A DNA stretch of 5,305 bases, from positions 1 through 5,305 of the forward strand of contig JAUWSP010000232.1 of assembly GCA_030610025.1 (NCBI GenBank), in the 5' to 3' direction. Below the pieces are notes generated by a model, which saw only the letters and a list, made by a program, of their open reading frames with translations, was not told the DNA's origin and did no database searches. The stretch is from Acidobacteriota bacterium (GTDB lineage: Bacteria > Acidobacteriota > Thermoanaerobaculia > Multivoradales > JAHEKO01). Every line of letters starts with the position of its first letter. Within the stretch, counting starts at the first letter, position 1. The translations under genes were made by a program, and so were the position numbers. Below are positions 4,682-5,305 of this stretch, piece by piece.

Positions 4682-5305
4682 CTACTGCGTTTTGTCGCCC
4701 GAAGTCTCGAGAATTTCAGGGGTCGAGCTCTCACCGCCGAGCGGCTCGCTCGCGCGAACTGCTGCCAGCTTCTGCCGAATTTCGTCCAGCAACTCCGCCT
4801 CCAGCACCAGGACGGCCTCCCTGTCGCCTGACCTGGCGCCTACCCTACCCCCGGTGAGGGATCCGAAGATCAGGGTTTCCTCCTGCTCGCTGCTGGAAAG
4901 CCAGATTTCCAGATCAGGCTGAGCCCGACTCGCATCCAGGCTCTCGAGATCATCAGGGTTCCCGATGCCGGACGCCCTGGCCTCCACCAGCGAGTAGAGA
5001 AGATCACTGACGGCCGTGAAGGAGATCGTTTCGTCGTTGCGCACCCAATCCGCACCAGCCCTCGTGAGCGTGAGCTCGCCTTCGTCATCCTGGACTCGAA
5101 CCGAGTCGATCTCATGGGTCCCGAGCGTCGTTAAATCCAGGGACCGCCACTCCTCGGGACTCGAGGCAAGCGACACCGCCAAAGGGGCGGAGGTCTCGAA
5201 GACCTGCTCACCGATTCGGGCGAAGGATCTGGCTGGGGCCTCTGGAACGGCTCGTCCCCAGTCCAGATGAAACTCTCCGTCTCCGTTCGAGGTGCTGACT
5301 TCGAC
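4682..5305 (-). CDS. DUF4340-like protein, C-terminal part (5' end off-window)
   Basis: The frame is open from the right edge to a TAG at 4682-4684, giving the last 207 residues. The TTG at 5182 is not the start, because the frame continues upstream without a stop. The pattern resembles DUF4340: a frame-like segment (LASSPEEWRSLDLTTLGTHE), a strand IDSVRVQDDEGELTLTRAGADW with the typical conserved Trp, and a helical stretch TAVSDLLYSLVEARASGI. After these come EETLIFGSLTGG, a GDREAVLVLE strand and a closing helix. DUF4340 proteins often sit next to GldG-like ABC-transporter subunits in gliding/export operons, and the domain is usually repeated twice; only the last repeat would be visible here. 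No transmembrane segment is seen in this part; the family's N-terminal anchor would be off-window. Its function is unknown. The family call rests on pattern recognition only and would be settled by a profile search with PF14238. Confidence 0.6.
   Translation of the reverse strand, partial: VEVSTSNGDGEFHLDWGRAVPEAPARSFARIGEQVFETSAPLAVSLASSPEEWRSLDLTTLGTHEIDSVRVQDDEGELTLTRAGADWVRNDETISFTAVSDLLYSLVEARASGIGNPDDLESLDASRAQPDLEIWLSSSEQEETLIFGSLTGGRVGARSGDREAVLVLEAELLDEIRQKLAAVRASEPLGGESSTPEILETSGDKTQ

Overview
The window is GC-rich and compact, and every supported gene lies on the minus strand. Reading 5'->3' along that strand (right to left in window coordinates), there are four genes. The first is the 3' part of a DUF4340-like gene (4682-5305, start off-window). 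The second is a complete adenosylcobalamin-dependent class II ribonucleotide reductase, nrdJ (1404-4157). The third is a complete gene for a small, very basic Lys/Ala-rich histone H1-like protein (598-1143). The fourth is the 5' part of a membrane-anchored TlpA/ResA-like thioredoxin gene (1-536, end off-window). No tRNA, rRNA, CRISPR array, insertion sequence or phage gene was seen. The gene set fits a free-living bacterium of the Myxococcota/deltaproteobacterial kind or a similar GC-rich lineage, but this is inferred from gene content and is not decisive.

The best regulatory signal is in the gap upstream of nrdJ (4158-4681). A perfect TTGACA -35 element lies between two palindromes that match the NrdR-box consensus, with centres 32 bp apart. 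This is the tandem geometry known for NrdR, the ATP/dATP-sensing repressor of ribonucleotide reductase genes. The implied transcript has an unusually long leader of about 330 nt. It contains a possible 21-codon upstream ORF with a strong Shine-Dalgarno sequence, whose stop overlaps an alternative TTG start of nrdJ.

The 260-base gap between nrdJ and the histone-like gene (1144-1403) is rich in inverted repeats. Just after nrdJ is a nested 71-nt structure closed by a perfect 8-bp stem. Four further hairpins follow, one with a short U-run that may be a weak terminator, and then a hairpin directly abuts the Shine-Dalgarno sequence of the histone-like gene.

Functionally, NrdJ supplies deoxyribonucleotides independently of oxygen, and the basic protein probably binds or compacts DNA. 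The thioredoxin-like protein is predicted to act outside the cytoplasmic membrane in thiol-disulfide exchange. A shared role for the three is not shown by the sequence. No clearly new multi-gene system is visible; the less ordinary items are the nrdJ control region, the structured nrdJ/histone-like spacer and the extreme composition of the basic protein.
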